The notes under the pieces: model-generated
What the model was told of the DNA's origin: nothing
Databases searched by the model: none
The model's input: the letters and a program-made list of their open reading frames with translations, nothing else
NCBI GenBank assembly: GCA_035286745.1
Contig: DATECU010000339.1
Location: 1-28,478 of the forward strand
From: DATECU01 sp035286745
GTDB lineage: Bacteria; Acidobacteriota; Vicinamibacteria; Fen-336
Direction: 5' to 3'
Length of the DNA stretch: 28,478 bases
Program-made: the position numbers and the translations under genes
Shown here: positions 14,654-22,443 of the stretch, piece by piece
How the letters are laid out: each line of letters opens with the position of its first letter
How positions within the stretch are numbered: position 1 is the stretch's first letter

Positions 14654-16525
14654 TCACCTCTCCACGGTGAGGAGCAGGGAGCGGGTGCCGGTCACGGCGA
14701 AGCTGGTGGGAAGGTCGTACTCCCAGAGAGACGCGGTGCGCAAGGGGACCACGCTGCGGCCGCCGTCGGCACCCTGGAGCACGCCGAGCACCGAGGGCGG
14801 CAGCGACATCAGGTACTCGCCGCTCACGATGGCGCCCTCGTCGGCGCGCACCAGGCGGGCATAGAGGTGGTGATTCCGCCGCAGGCCGTTCAGGGCCCGA
14901 ACCAACTGGTCGAGGTCCTTGGGCACGAAAGGCTGCCGCATGTCCCGTTGCTCCAGGGCGGTGGAGGTGGCGCTGTCGGCCAGGATCAGGTGGTAGGCGC
15001 CGGCGGGAGCCGAAGCCGGGATGCTCACCGGGATGGTCTTGGATTCGGTCTGTCCCCGATAGCCCCGGAGCAGCAGCCGCAGCGGCACCGTGCTTCCGGG
15101 TCGGATGGGGCCGCTACGATCCAGCCAGGCTCGCTCCAAGGTGGCGGCCTGGATGCTCTCGAAGAAGGCCACCTCGATCTCCACCTTGTCGATGCGAACC
15201 GGCTGGAAGTCGTTGCTGATGAGATAGGCGAGCGGTGCCGCCACCAGGGCGGAGGCCTGGATCCCCGGTTGCTCTTGGCCTAACGGATCTTGGGCGTAGA
15301 GGTCCTCGACCCGCACCTCCCGCCCGTCGCCCAGGCTGAGCTTGGCTTTGACCCGGATGCTGGAGGAGCCGAAGGCGCGCTCGTTGGCCTGCAGCACCGA
15401 GGCCAGGGCGACGTAGGTGAGGAGCGGGCTGAACAGGTCGTCGTCGACGATGCGGAAGGCGAATCGACGCTGCTGCTGCCGGCTGGTCGCCAGATCCACG
15501 GTGACCGGGATCATGCGTGGCGTGCTTCCCAGCTTGCCGCTGACGGCGGCGGTCCGGTCCTGGTCGATGGTGCCCACCGGCTCCGAGGCCGCGCTGATCT
15601 TCCAGGACTGGTAGAGGCTGGGGAAGACCGAATACACATAGGCCTTCTTCATGGGGAACTGGGTGGGGCCCAGGTTGTAGAACGGATGGCCGAAGGCGTA
15701 GACGCGGCCCTCGGCGTCGACGTCGGTGACGGTGCCGGTCACCGAGAGGTCCATGTCGCCCTCGATCAGCGACACCCCCAGCGCGCTGCCCGGCTCCAGG
15801 GGAGGCAGCTTCCCTCCGGCCGGGATCTCGCCGCCGGCGCCGCTTAGCATCGGCGTGAAGCCCAAACCCGAGAAGAGGCCTCGGGCCCATTCGAAGGCGG
15901 CCGGTTCGAAGCCGGAAAAGACCAGAGGCAGGCTGAGCGGGCTCAGGGACGCCCCGGCCAGTCGGGGGGGGAGCCGGCCGGAGCCGAGGCTCGCCGCGTC
16001 CAGGGCTACACCACCCAAGGGTCGGTTGAGAGCGGCGGCCAGAGTCCTGGGATCGAGCGGCGCCGCCGGACCGCCGGTGCCAAACGCGGCCGGAAAACGG
16101 GTCGCCGCCGACCGAGGAGCGGAGGCGTGTCCGGCGTCGACCATCTCGCCCATGGGGGTGATGCCGGCGATGGTCTCCTTGGAGAACGGGAAGCCGTACG
16201 CCACCGCGCCCAGCAGCTTGCCTTCGATGAACACCGGGCTGCCGCTCATGCCGGCGATGACGCCGGTTTGGGCCAGCGGCCCGCCTTCCAGCCGTGCCAG
16301 GATGATCGAACGCTGAGGCCCGGTATTGGCCAGCACGCCGATGATCTCGACCTTGAACTCCTCGATTCGGCTGCCCTCGAACACGGTCCGGCCCACGCCG
16401 ACCATGCCCGGCCGCACCTGGTCGAGCGGGAAGATCTCCACGGCCTGAGCGGTGGCCGTGAGCGACCAGCCGGCGAGTAGAGCCCAAGACCGGGTCCCCA
16501 GCTTCAATCGAGTGCGCCATCCCAT
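14654..16525 (-). CDS. SpoIVB peptidase S55-like secreted protein
   Basis: The protein has 623 residues with a signal peptide (about 1-28, WALLAGWSLTATAQA). The first 130 residues contain VRPGMVGVGRTVFEGSRIEE and then VIAGMSGSPVFIEGKLLGAV, with the serine-protease type motif G92-M-S94-G-S-P. A later section has VSLIEGDMDLSVTGTVTDVD and YAFGHPFYNLG with His280. These are the two halves of the SpoIVB (S55) peptidase domain, but in reverse order compared with SpoIVB, where the His part precedes the Ser part. Similarly ordered proteins are commonly called S55-domain proteins in Acidobacteria. Whether it is an active protease is open, and no Asp is assigned. The C-terminal 200 residues are beta-rich. 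It is the first gene of the four-gene minus-strand operon. The ATG at 16525 gives the signal peptide and lies just 6 bases after a -10 element. Confidence 0.75.
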   Translation of the reverse strand: MGWRTRLKLGTRSWALLAGWSLTATAQAVEIFPLDQVRPGMVGVGRTVFEGSRIEEFKVEIIGVLANTGPQRSIILARLEGGPLAQTGVIAGMSGSPVFIEGKLLGAVAYGFPFSKETIAGITPMGEMVDAGHASAPRSAATRFPAAFGTGGPAAPLDPRTLAAALNRPLGGVALDAASLGSGRLPPRLAGASLSPLSLPLVFSGFEPAAFEWARGLFSGLGFTPMLSGAGGEIPAGGKLPPLEPGSALGVSLIEGDMDLSVTGTVTDVDAEGRVYAFGHPFYNLGPTQFPMKKAYVYSVFPSLYQSWKISAASEPVGTIDQDRTAAVSGKLGSTPRMIPVTVDLATSRQQQRRFAFRIVDDDLFSPLLTYVALASVLQANERAFGSSSIRVKAKLSLGDGREVRVEDLYAQDPLGQEQPGIQASALVAAPLAYLISNDFQPVRIDKVEIEVAFFESIQAATLERAWLDRSGPIRPGSTVPLRLLLRGYRGQTESKTIPVSIPASAPAGAYHLILADSATSTALEQRDMRQPFVPKDLDQLVRALNGLRRNHHLYARLVRADEGAIVSGEYLMSLPPSVLGVLQGADGGRSVVPLRTASLWEYDLPTSFAVTGTRSLLLTVER

Positions 16526-16531
16526 CCCTCG

Positions 16532-16560
16532 ATCTTAAGGAGCGCCTGAGGCGCCGTCAA
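16532..16560 (-). promoter_or_regulatory. Promoter of the S55/propeller/GT9/cytochrome operon, probably leaderless
   Basis: Minus strand: TTGACG (16560-16555), exactly 17 bases, TAAGAT (16537-16532), then 6 bases to the ATG at 16525, so the expected first transcribed base is the A of the start codon. The spacer holds the perfect palindrome GCGCCT-C-AGGCGC (16554-16542), a likely operator. Both elements and the spacing are good; leaderless initiation is an inference. Confidence 0.55.
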
Positions 16561-16600
16561 TGACAAGGGGTCTGCGAGCACCGAGCCGCCCGAAGCGGCG

Positions 16601-16609
16601 TGCTAAGAT
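16601..16609 (+). promoter_or_regulatory. Extended -10 of the membrane protein/leuB-like operon
   Basis: TGC-TAAGAT, 41 bases before the GTG at 16650, with no good -35. It is divergent from the operon promoter at 16532-16560, so both could be controlled through the palindrome between them. Confidence 0.4.
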
Positions 16610-16649
16610 TCGGCCTTCCCGTACCTCGCACGGGGGAAAGAGGAGTCGC

Positions 16650-17033
16650 GTGGCCGAGCCGAGACCAAGCGCCGCCCTCCCGGCATGTCTGCTGGGCTGG
16701 CTGCTGCCGGGAGCCGGGCATTTCTACCTGAAGCGCCGATACAAGGGCCTGGTGTTCCTGGGCGGGATCGCCGCCCTGTTCCTCCTTGGGGTCGCCATGG
16801 ATGCTCGCCTGGAGCCGCATTGGGGCCTGGACGACCCACTGTCGTTCCTGCGCAGCCTGGCCCAGATGGCGATGGGGCTTCCCTACTTCGTGGCCCGCAT
16901 GCTGGGCTTCGAGGCCGGGAGAATCCCCTCCGTGCTCCACGAGTACGGCAACACCTTCACCGAGGTCGGCGGGCTGCTGAACGTGCTCGTGATCCTCGAC
17001 GCCTACGACACCGCGGTGGGACGGAAGCCGTGA
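16650..17033 (+). CDS. Small membrane protein (DUF6677/TM2-like)
   Basis: The product has 127 residues with helices ALPACLLGWLLPGAGHFYL, GLVFLGGIAALFLLGVAM and a C-terminal GGLLNVLVILDAYDTAVG. The first helix ends in LPGAGHFYLKRRYKGLVF, the G-x-G-x-F-Y-L-x-R-x-x-K-G motif of TM2-type and DUF6677 proteins. The function of these is not known. I chose the GTG at 16650 because of the ribosome binding site GAAAGAGGAG; the frame is open to 16560, but that part lacks protein character. Its stop overlaps the next start (TGATG), so translation of the two is coupled. It heads a plus-strand operon that continues into the leuB-like gene. Confidence 0.7.
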   Translation: MAEPRPSAALPACLLGWLLPGAGHFYLKRRYKGLVFLGGIAALFLLGVAMDARLEPHWGLDDPLSFLRSLAQMAMGLPYFVARMLGFEAGRIPSVLHEYGNTFTEVGGLLNVLVILDAYDTAVGRKP

Positions 17034-17206
17034 TGGCGAGCCACCTGCTCAACCTCGCGGTCTTCTCGGGTTTGGTGTCGGCAGTCTTCGCCATGCTCCA
17101 GCGGGACGAGTTGAAGGCCCGCCTTCGCTACGGCCTACTGGCTTTCGGTGCCTTCATCCTGTCGGCTCTGGTCGTGGGCTGGCTCATGTACCCGTTTCCC
17201 AGCTGA
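17033..17206 (+). CDS. 57-residue two-helix membrane protein
   Basis: The ATG overlaps the stop of the preceding gene (TGATG at 17031-17035), and its own stop directly abuts the GTG of the VanZ-like gene. The protein has two hydrophobic segments, LLNLAVFSGLVSAVFAML and YGLLAFGAFILSALVVGWL, separated by a charged loop QRDELKARLR. I do not recognise the family. The overlap on both sides and the clear helix-loop-helix pattern make it a real gene despite its size. Its place between two membrane protein genes suggests a small subunit or regulator of one of them. Confidence 0.7.
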   Translation: MASHLLNLAVFSGLVSAVFAMLQRDELKARLRYGLLAFGAFILSALVVGWLMYPFPS

Positions 17207-17602
17207 GTGGCGACCCGCAACCTCGTCCCCCGTCCGGTCGCGATGTGGGGCCCGGTGGTCGCCTGGATGGCCCTGATCTTCGTGCTGTCCTCGCGGTCCC
17301 GAGTTCCCGGCCTGGGCCGCTTTCCGGACTTCGTGACCCACGGTCTCGGCTACCTGGTGCTCTCCTTCCTGGTGACCCGCGCCCTGTGGCCGAGCCGCTG
17401 GTCGGGCTCGGCGAGGCTACTGCTGGCGGTGACGATCGCCACCTTGTACGGGGTGAGCGACGAGGTCCACCAGGCCCTGGTTCCGGGCCGCCACCCGGAC
17501 CCCTGGGACGTGGGGAAAGATGCGTTGGGCGCGGTCCTGGGCGCCCTTGCCTACCCGATGCTGGCAGCCAAGCAGAGCCCCGGCGAGGAGCCGGCACCAT
17601 GA
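17207..17602 (+). CDS. VanZ-like membrane protein
   Basis: The protein has 131 residues and starts at a GTG directly after the previous stop. Helices include MWGPVVAWMALIFVLSSR, HGLGYLVLSFLVTRALW and ARLLLAVTIATLYGVSDEVH. The family hallmarks are present: L-S-S-R near the N-terminus, D-F-V-T-H-G-L-G-Y-L, and DEVHQALVPGRHPDPWDVGK with D-A-L-G-A-V-L-G. VanZ-like proteins are small integral membrane proteins. VanZ itself gives low-level teicoplanin resistance, but most chromosomal homologues have no known role, and resistance should not be assumed here. Its last codon overlaps the ATG of the dehydrogenase gene (ATGA). Confidence 0.85.
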   Translation: MATRNLVPRPVAMWGPVVAWMALIFVLSSRSRVPGLGRFPDFVTHGLGYLVLSFLVTRALWPSRWSGSARLLLAVTIATLYGVSDEVHQALVPGRHPDPWDVGKDALGAVLGALAYPMLAAKQSPGEEPAP

Positions 17603-18660
17603 GCGGCGCCTTGAGGGTCGCCGTCATCCCCGGCGACGGCATCGGCGTCGAGGTGATCCGCGAGGCGACCCAGACCATGGAAGCCGTCGCCTCCCTCTGC
17701 GGAAGACCCGTGCGCCTTACGCCATTCGAATGGGGAGCCGACCACTACCTGAAGACCGGCATCACCCTGCCCGACGACGCCCTCACCCGGCTGCGGGAGG
17801 GTTTCGACGCCATCCTGCTGGGGGCCATGGGCGATCCCCGGGTGCCCGACAACCGGCATGCCGCCGACATCCTGCTGGGTCTGCGCTTCAAGCTCGATCT
17901 CTTCGTCAACTACCGGCCGGTGCGCCTCTTCGACGAGCGGCTGTGCCCGCTCAAGGGGGCGCGGCCCCAGGACGTGGACTTCGTGGTGTTTCGCGAGAAC
18001 ACCGAGGGGCTCTACGTGATGATGGGTGGCAACTTCAAGAAGGATACCGCCGACGAGGTGGCCACCGAGATCGACCTCAACACCAGGAAGGGCGTCGAGC
18101 GCATCGTGCGCCACGCCTTCGAATTCGCGCGGGCCAGCGGCCGCACCCGGGTGGCGATGACCGACAAGGCCAACGTCCTGATCCACGCCCACGACCTTTG
18201 GCAGCGAGTCTTCAAGACGGTGGCCGCCGAGTTCCCGGGCATCGAGGCCCGGCACCTCTACGTGGACAACCTGACGCTGCAGATGATCCGGGAGCCCCAG
18301 CAATTCCAGGTCATCGTCACCTCCAACATGTTCGGAGACATCGTCACCGACCTGGCGGCGGGGCTGCAAGGGGGGTTGGGGATGGCCGCCTCGGGCAACC
18401 TCCACCCCGGCCGGCTCAGCCTGTTCGAGCCGGTCCACGGCTCCTCGCCGCCGCTCGCGGGAAAGAACCTGGCCAACCCCATGGGCGCCATCCTGACCGC
18501 CGGTCTGCTCTTCGAACACCTGGGCTGGGCGGAGGAGGCCGAGCGGATCGAGGCGGCCGTGCGTTGGGCGGTCGCCGCCGATCAGACCACGGCCGACATC
18601 GGCGGCCGCCTGGGCACCCGCGAGGTAGGCGAAGCGATCCGCCGCCGACTGCGTGCGTAG
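17599..18660 (+). CDS. Isopropylmalate/isocitrate dehydrogenase family protein, probably LeuB
   Basis: The protein has 353 residues, the normal size of beta-decarboxylating dehydrogenases. Visible features are the N-terminal RVAVIPGDGIGVEVIRE, the substrate helix LLGLRFKLDLFVNYRPVRLF with its Arg residues, VVFRENTEGLY, the catalytic TDKANVLIHAHDLW with Lys, the metal site VTSNMFGDIVTDL and the NAD-side EPVHGSSPPLAGKNLANP. These enzymes oxidise and decarboxylate 3-isopropylmalate (leucine), isocitrate or homoisocitrate. Specificity within the family is hard to read from sequence. The fused dehydratase next door has a matching substrate type, so leucine synthesis is favoured, but NAD-isocitrate dehydrogenase plus aconitase is possible. 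The ATG overlaps the VanZ stop (ATGA), so translation is coupled to the small membrane genes. No leuA is in the window. Confidence 0.8.
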   Translation: MSGALRVAVIPGDGIGVEVIREATQTMEAVASLCGRPVRLTPFEWGADHYLKTGITLPDDALTRLREGFDAILLGAMGDPRVPDNRHAADILLGLRFKLDLFVNYRPVRLFDERLCPLKGARPQDVDFVVFRENTEGLYVMMGGNFKKDTADEVATEIDLNTRKGVERIVRHAFEFARASGRTRVAMTDKANVLIHAHDLWQRVFKTVAAEFPGIEARHLYVDNLTLQMIREPQQFQVIVTSNMFGDIVTDLAAGLQGGLGMAASGNLHPGRLSLFEPVHGSSPPLAGKNLANPMGAILTAGLLFEHLGWAEEAERIEAAVRWAVAADQTTADIGGRLGTREVGEAIRRRLRA

Positions 18661-18700
18661 AACGTGACCACCCGGGGACTTTGAAAGAGGCAGCGAGACC

Positions 18701-20686
18701 ATGAAGCCCAGCCACACCGTTTCCCTGACTCCCGGTAGGCGAGTCCTGTTCTTGACCAAGGACCCGGAGTCGATCCGGCGCCAGTTGCGGGGCGAGCTGA
18801 ACCTGCAGATGAGGGACCTGCGGGTGGAAGACCTCCTGGACGACATCAACACCGACGCCATGACCCCCGCCTGGGCCTGTTTCGACTACCGGCCGGAGGA
18901 CATCGCCACCAACGCCTACGCCGGGATCATGGTGGGCGGCGAGCGCCTCTTCCCCCCGGACTCGCTGCGCAACGGCGGCTTCGAGGTCATCGTCTCCGGC
19001 TATCGCAAGGGGGTTGGCTCCTCCCGGGAGACCGCCGTCCAGGCGGAGAAGTGGTCGGGGATCAGGATCGCGATTGCGGCTTCCTTCGCACCCATCCACG
19101 CTCGCAACAACGTGAGCCAGGGCGTGCTGATGGGAGATCACTCCATCCTGTTGCGGCTGCAGGCGGGCGAGAGCATCCCTCTCGCCGAGTTCGCGACCGG
19201 CCACGACGCCATCACCCGCCAGGTGATCGAGTACGGCGGGCTCTTCGCCTTCACCAAGGCCTATGCCCGAGGCGAGGTCAGTCTCCCCACGCCAGCCACC
19301 CCCCGGCGTCCCATGACGCTGGCCGAGAAGATCCTGGCCGGGCACTTGATCGGCGCCTCCGCCCCGGCGTTCGTGAAGCCGGGCGATGCGGTCTCGGTGC
19401 GCGTCGACGGGGGCTACTCCCACGAGTTCACAACCGCCCAGGTCCACCACTTCCTGGAGCAGGAGTTCGGCAGCAGCTATGCCCTGGCGAACCCCGCCAA
19501 GTTCGCGGTGTTCGAGGACCACCTGATCTACGCCGACGGGGTGGCGAGGATGGCGCCTTTCTCGCCCAAGATCCAGATCCTGCGCGACATGCAGCGGGCC
19601 TTCCAGCGCCACACCGGGGTGCAGGACTACTCGGCAGCGAATGGGGTCTCGCCAGGCATCTGCCATACCATCGCCCGCGAAAAGCTGATCGACCCTGGGG
19701 ACTTCATCCAGGCCACCGACAGCCACACCTGCATGGGCGGCGGCCTGGGCGCCCTGGCCTACGGCGTGGGGGCGACCGAGTACGCGGCCCTGGCCCACGC
19801 CGGCTTCACCTTCATCGAGGTTCCGGAGTCGATCCGCTTCGAGCTGGTGGGGGAGCTGCAGTCCGGGGTGACGGCCAAGGACGTGATGCTCTTCATCCTG
19901 GCCCACCACGCCCGGCGTCAAGAGACGCTGGATCGGGTGATGGAGTTTGGCGGGCCGGGCCTCGGTTCGCTCTCGCCCGACGAGCGCGCCACCCTGGCCA
20001 ACATGGCGACCGAGTGCGCCGCCAAGGCCGGGGTGTGCGAGGTGGACGAAGCGGCGCTGCGCTGGATGGCCGCCCGCCGGCCTGGCATCGCCATCGAAGC
20101 GCTGCGGGCGAAGGTGGTGGCGCCGGATTCGGGTGCGGAATACGCCGGCGGCGTCCATCGAATCGAGCTGGGTGAGATCCGGCCCATGGTGGCGACGCCG
20201 GGGGATCCCGCCAAGGGCATTCCCTCCGACCCCACCAACGGCGCCCTCATCGACGATCTGGGAGAGGTGCCCATCGACATCGCCTACGGTGGTTCTTGCA
20301 CCGCGGGCAAAGAGGACGACCTCGACATGTACGCCACCGTCATGCGCGAGGCACTGGCGGCCGGGCGCCGGGTCAAGGCCGGGGTCGAGTTCTTCATCCA
20401 GTTCGGCTCCAGCGGCGTGGAGGAGTACGCCAAGCGGGAAGGCTACCTCGAGGTCTTCGCCAAGACCGGTGTGCGGGTGATTCCGCCGGGCTGCGGGGCC
20501 TGCATTGGCTGCGGCCCCGGCGTTTCCGCGAACGCCGCCCAGGTCACGGTCTCCGCCATCAACCGGAACTACCAGGGCCGATCCGGACCTGGTCGGCTTT
20601 ACCTGGCCTCGCCGCTGACGGTGGCGGCCTCGGCGGTGGCGGGCAAGATCGTCGCCTACCGCAAGGGGATGTTCTCCCTTCCCTGA
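18701..20686 (+). CDS. Single-chain aconitase-family hydratase, swivel domain first (LeuD-LeuC type)
   Basis: The 661-residue protein joins two parts that are separate in standard isopropylmalate dehydratase. Residues about 40-195 are the swivel (LeuD-like) domain, with DDINTDAMTPAW at 47-58 and GVGSSRE at 104-110 (usually GCGSSRE). Residues about 205-650 are the catalytic domain, with ATDSHTCMGGGLGALAYGVG around 340 and the 4Fe-4S ligands Cys533 (GGSCTAGK), Cys598 and Cys601 (GCGACIGCG). The swivel-first order is that of aconitase B, but the AcnB N-terminal HEAT-like domain is absent. The reaction should be reversible dehydration/hydration of isopropylmalate, citrate/isocitrate or homocitrate. 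It lies 40 bases after the LeuB-like gene, which makes the pair a functional unit. The start at 18701 is preceded by an A/G-rich stretch, AAGAGGCAGCGAG. Confidence 0.8.
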   Translation: MKPSHTVSLTPGRRVLFLTKDPESIRRQLRGELNLQMRDLRVEDLLDDINTDAMTPAWACFDYRPEDIATNAYAGIMVGGERLFPPDSLRNGGFEVIVSGYRKGVGSSRETAVQAEKWSGIRIAIAASFAPIHARNNVSQGVLMGDHSILLRLQAGESIPLAEFATGHDAITRQVIEYGGLFAFTKAYARGEVSLPTPATPRRPMTLAEKILAGHLIGASAPAFVKPGDAVSVRVDGGYSHEFTTAQVHHFLEQEFGSSYALANPAKFAVFEDHLIYADGVARMAPFSPKIQILRDMQRAFQRHTGVQDYSAANGVSPGICHTIAREKLIDPGDFIQATDSHTCMGGGLGALAYGVGATEYAALAHAGFTFIEVPESIRFELVGELQSGVTAKDVMLFILAHHARRQETLDRVMEFGGPGLGSLSPDERATLANMATECAAKAGVCEVDEAALRWMAARRPGIAIEALRAKVVAPDSGAEYAGGVHRIELGEIRPMVATPGDPAKGIPSDPTNGALIDDLGEVPIDIAYGGSCTAGKEDDLDMYATVMREALAAGRRVKAGVEFFIQFGSSGVEEYAKREGYLEVFAKTGVRVIPPGCGACIGCGPGVSANAAQVTVSAINRNYQGRSGPGRLYLASPLTVAASAVAGKIVAYRKGMFSLP

Positions 20687-20703
20687 ACGCAAGCGGCGCC
20701 GGG

Positions 20704-20712
20704 TGCTATGAT
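20704..20712 (+). promoter_or_regulatory. Extended -10 before the membrane protein gene
   Basis: TGC-TATGAT, 42 bases before the ATG at 20754, inside an imperfect inverted repeat (CCGGG ... CCCGG). The -35 is weak. Confidence 0.4.
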
Positions 20713-20753
20713 GCCCGGGTCCGGCGGCAGGCCGTAGCGGGAAGAAACCAACG

Positions 20754-22427
20754 ATGTCGCCTTACACCTCTCCCTTGGCCCTCGGGTTCGTCGCCTTCCG
20801 GCTGATCGCCGTTGCCGTGGGGTTGGCCTCGCTGGTTTGGCTCTGGCGGCGTCCCCGGCCTCGGCTAGCCCTAGGCCTGGTGCTGGCCCTGAACCTGGCG
20901 GGCTGGGCGGCCTACGTGAGCCCGCTCCAGCGGCTGTACGGCCTGGATCAGAACACCGATCGCTCCTTCAACCTGGGGATGGCGCGCTCAGTGGCCAGCG
21001 GGGTCTCGCCGCTCCAGCACACGCAAGTGGGCTTCGCCAGCCCGGAGCCGTTTTGGAACCTCGCGATTGCCGCCCTGGCCTTGTTTCGGCCCGCCGGCGT
21101 CGATGCGGTGTTCCATCTGCTGCCCCCACTCACCATTCTGGCGGTGAGCCTCGGCCTGTTCCTCGGCCTGCGCACCTCGGCTGCCGATGCGAACGACGAA
21201 TGGGAGCGGGTGCTGATGGTGTTTGCGGTCTTGGCTCTGGCCTCCCTCACCATGAACCCCAAACCGCCGCTCCCGCTGTTCTGGCCAGCCAGCTTTCTCC
21301 TGAAGCCTAACCACACCATGGCCTGGGGTCTCTTTGGGGTGGTGGTGGGCCTCCGGGCGCGGTCGCCCGGGCGTTTCCTCTCCTGCGGCCTCGCGTTGGG
21401 GCTCATGGCGTGGGTCTTCCTGGTGGACTGGGCCTATGTCCTGGTCGGCCTGGTCCTCGGGGCTTGGCGCATGCCGGCGGAAGAACGCAGGTGGCGGCCG
21501 TTGAGCCTGGCCCTGGGGGTCTCCGCGGTCATCGCTCTGCCCTTCGTGGTCCACCTCGGGCGCGACTACAACCCTGCCGACAGAAGCCAGGCGGCTCGCC
21601 ACATGTGGGCCGACCGGGGGCTAGGACCGGCCCTCTCGGTGCCGACGTGGTCGACGCTGGACCTGGGGCCGCTCCTGGTCTTGGGGACGCTCGGCCTGGT
21701 CTTCCTGATTCGCCGTGCTTCGGCACGGGATCGCGTTCTCGTCGGCTTGGTGTTGGGAGCCTGGGGCCTGTGGCTCATCTCGATGCCGGCGGCCCTTCTT
21801 GGTCTGGCGCCGGAGCCTGACGACCTGCACTACTACCTGCGCTTTGTCATGGCGCTGGCGGCGGGCGGCGGCCTGGCGGCGGCGGCTCGCCACCTTGAAG
21901 CCTGGCGAGGTCTGCGAGTGGGCCAGGGCCATGTCCTGGTCCTGGCGACATGTCTGCCCATCAGCTTCGTCGCCTACTTCGACCCCCCAAGCATGGATCG
22001 GCACTTCACCCGGAGCCTGGACCCGGTGAAGCCCAAGATCCAGGCCTACGCCCGCTGGGTCCGCGAGAACACAGAGCCGACCGCGATCTTCCTCGGAGGG
22101 CGGAGCTCGGCGGCCTGGATTCCCGCTCTGGCCGGACGGCAGGTGCTGCTGGCGCCGGGAGGAGCCCTCATCCCCGGAGACATCGCCGAACGCAAGCGGG
22201 TGGAACGCGCCCTCTTGACCGAGGTCGATCCCGACCTGGTGCGCCGGGCCGCCGCGCGCTACCAGGTCACCCACCTCGCCCTGGACGAGTCGCTGCTGCC
22301 GGAATACGGGGCCAAGACCTTCTACGACCTGGCTCGATCGCCGGCCTTCGAGACCCTGTACGCAGATTCCACGGTCAGGATCGTGGGCTTTCGGAGTGAG
22401 GGGCCGCGGCGGGAGCGCTCGCCATGA
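20754..22427 (+). CDS. Polytopic membrane protein, GT-C glycosyltransferase-like
   Basis: The protein has 557 residues with about ten predicted membrane helices, for example VAFRLIAVAVGLASLVWLW, LALGLVLALNLAGWAAYV, LLVLGTLGLVFLI and LVGLVLGAWGLWLI, followed by a soluble C-terminal domain of about 150 residues (residues 410-557). The loop after the second helix has LDQNTDRSFNLGMARSV, a place where GT-C enzymes carry their acidic catalytic residues. The general architecture (helical N-terminal part, C-terminal soluble domain) fits lipid-linked-sugar glycosyltransferases, but I see no family-specific motif, so the function is inferred. It follows the dehydratase by 67 bases with its own -10 element. 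It converges with the propeller gene, leaving 16 bases between the stops and no recognisable terminator. Confidence 0.6.
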   Translation: MSPYTSPLALGFVAFRLIAVAVGLASLVWLWRRPRPRLALGLVLALNLAGWAAYVSPLQRLYGLDQNTDRSFNLGMARSVASGVSPLQHTQVGFASPEPFWNLAIAALALFRPAGVDAVFHLLPPLTILAVSLGLFLGLRTSAADANDEWERVLMVFAVLALASLTMNPKPPLPLFWPASFLLKPNHTMAWGLFGVVVGLRARSPGRFLSCGLALGLMAWVFLVDWAYVLVGLVLGAWRMPAEERRWRPLSLALGVSAVIALPFVVHLGRDYNPADRSQAARHMWADRGLGPALSVPTWSTLDLGPLLVLGTLGLVFLIRRASARDRVLVGLVLGAWGLWLISMPAALLGLAPEPDDLHYYLRFVMALAAGGGLAAAARHLEAWRGLRVGQGHVLVLATCLPISFVAYFDPPSMDRHFTRSLDPVKPKIQAYARWVRENTEPTAIFLGGRSSAAWIPALAGRQVLLAPGGALIPGDIAERKRVERALLTEVDPDLVRRAAARYQVTHLALDESLLPEYGAKTFYDLARSPAFETLYADSTVRIVGFRSEGPRRERSP

Positions 22428-22443
22428 AGTGGCGAAGCGCGGG

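Noticed and set aside
12447..14864. An 805-codon plus-strand frame opposite the propeller gene
   Set aside because: Low-complexity Gly/Arg/Val/Asp composition without motifs; the minus-strand gene has a signal peptide, ribosome binding site and propeller repeats.
17207..17602. VanZ-like gene as an antibiotic resistance determinant
   Set aside because: No vanA-type ligase or other van genes are near, and chromosomal VanZ-like proteins are common without resistance.
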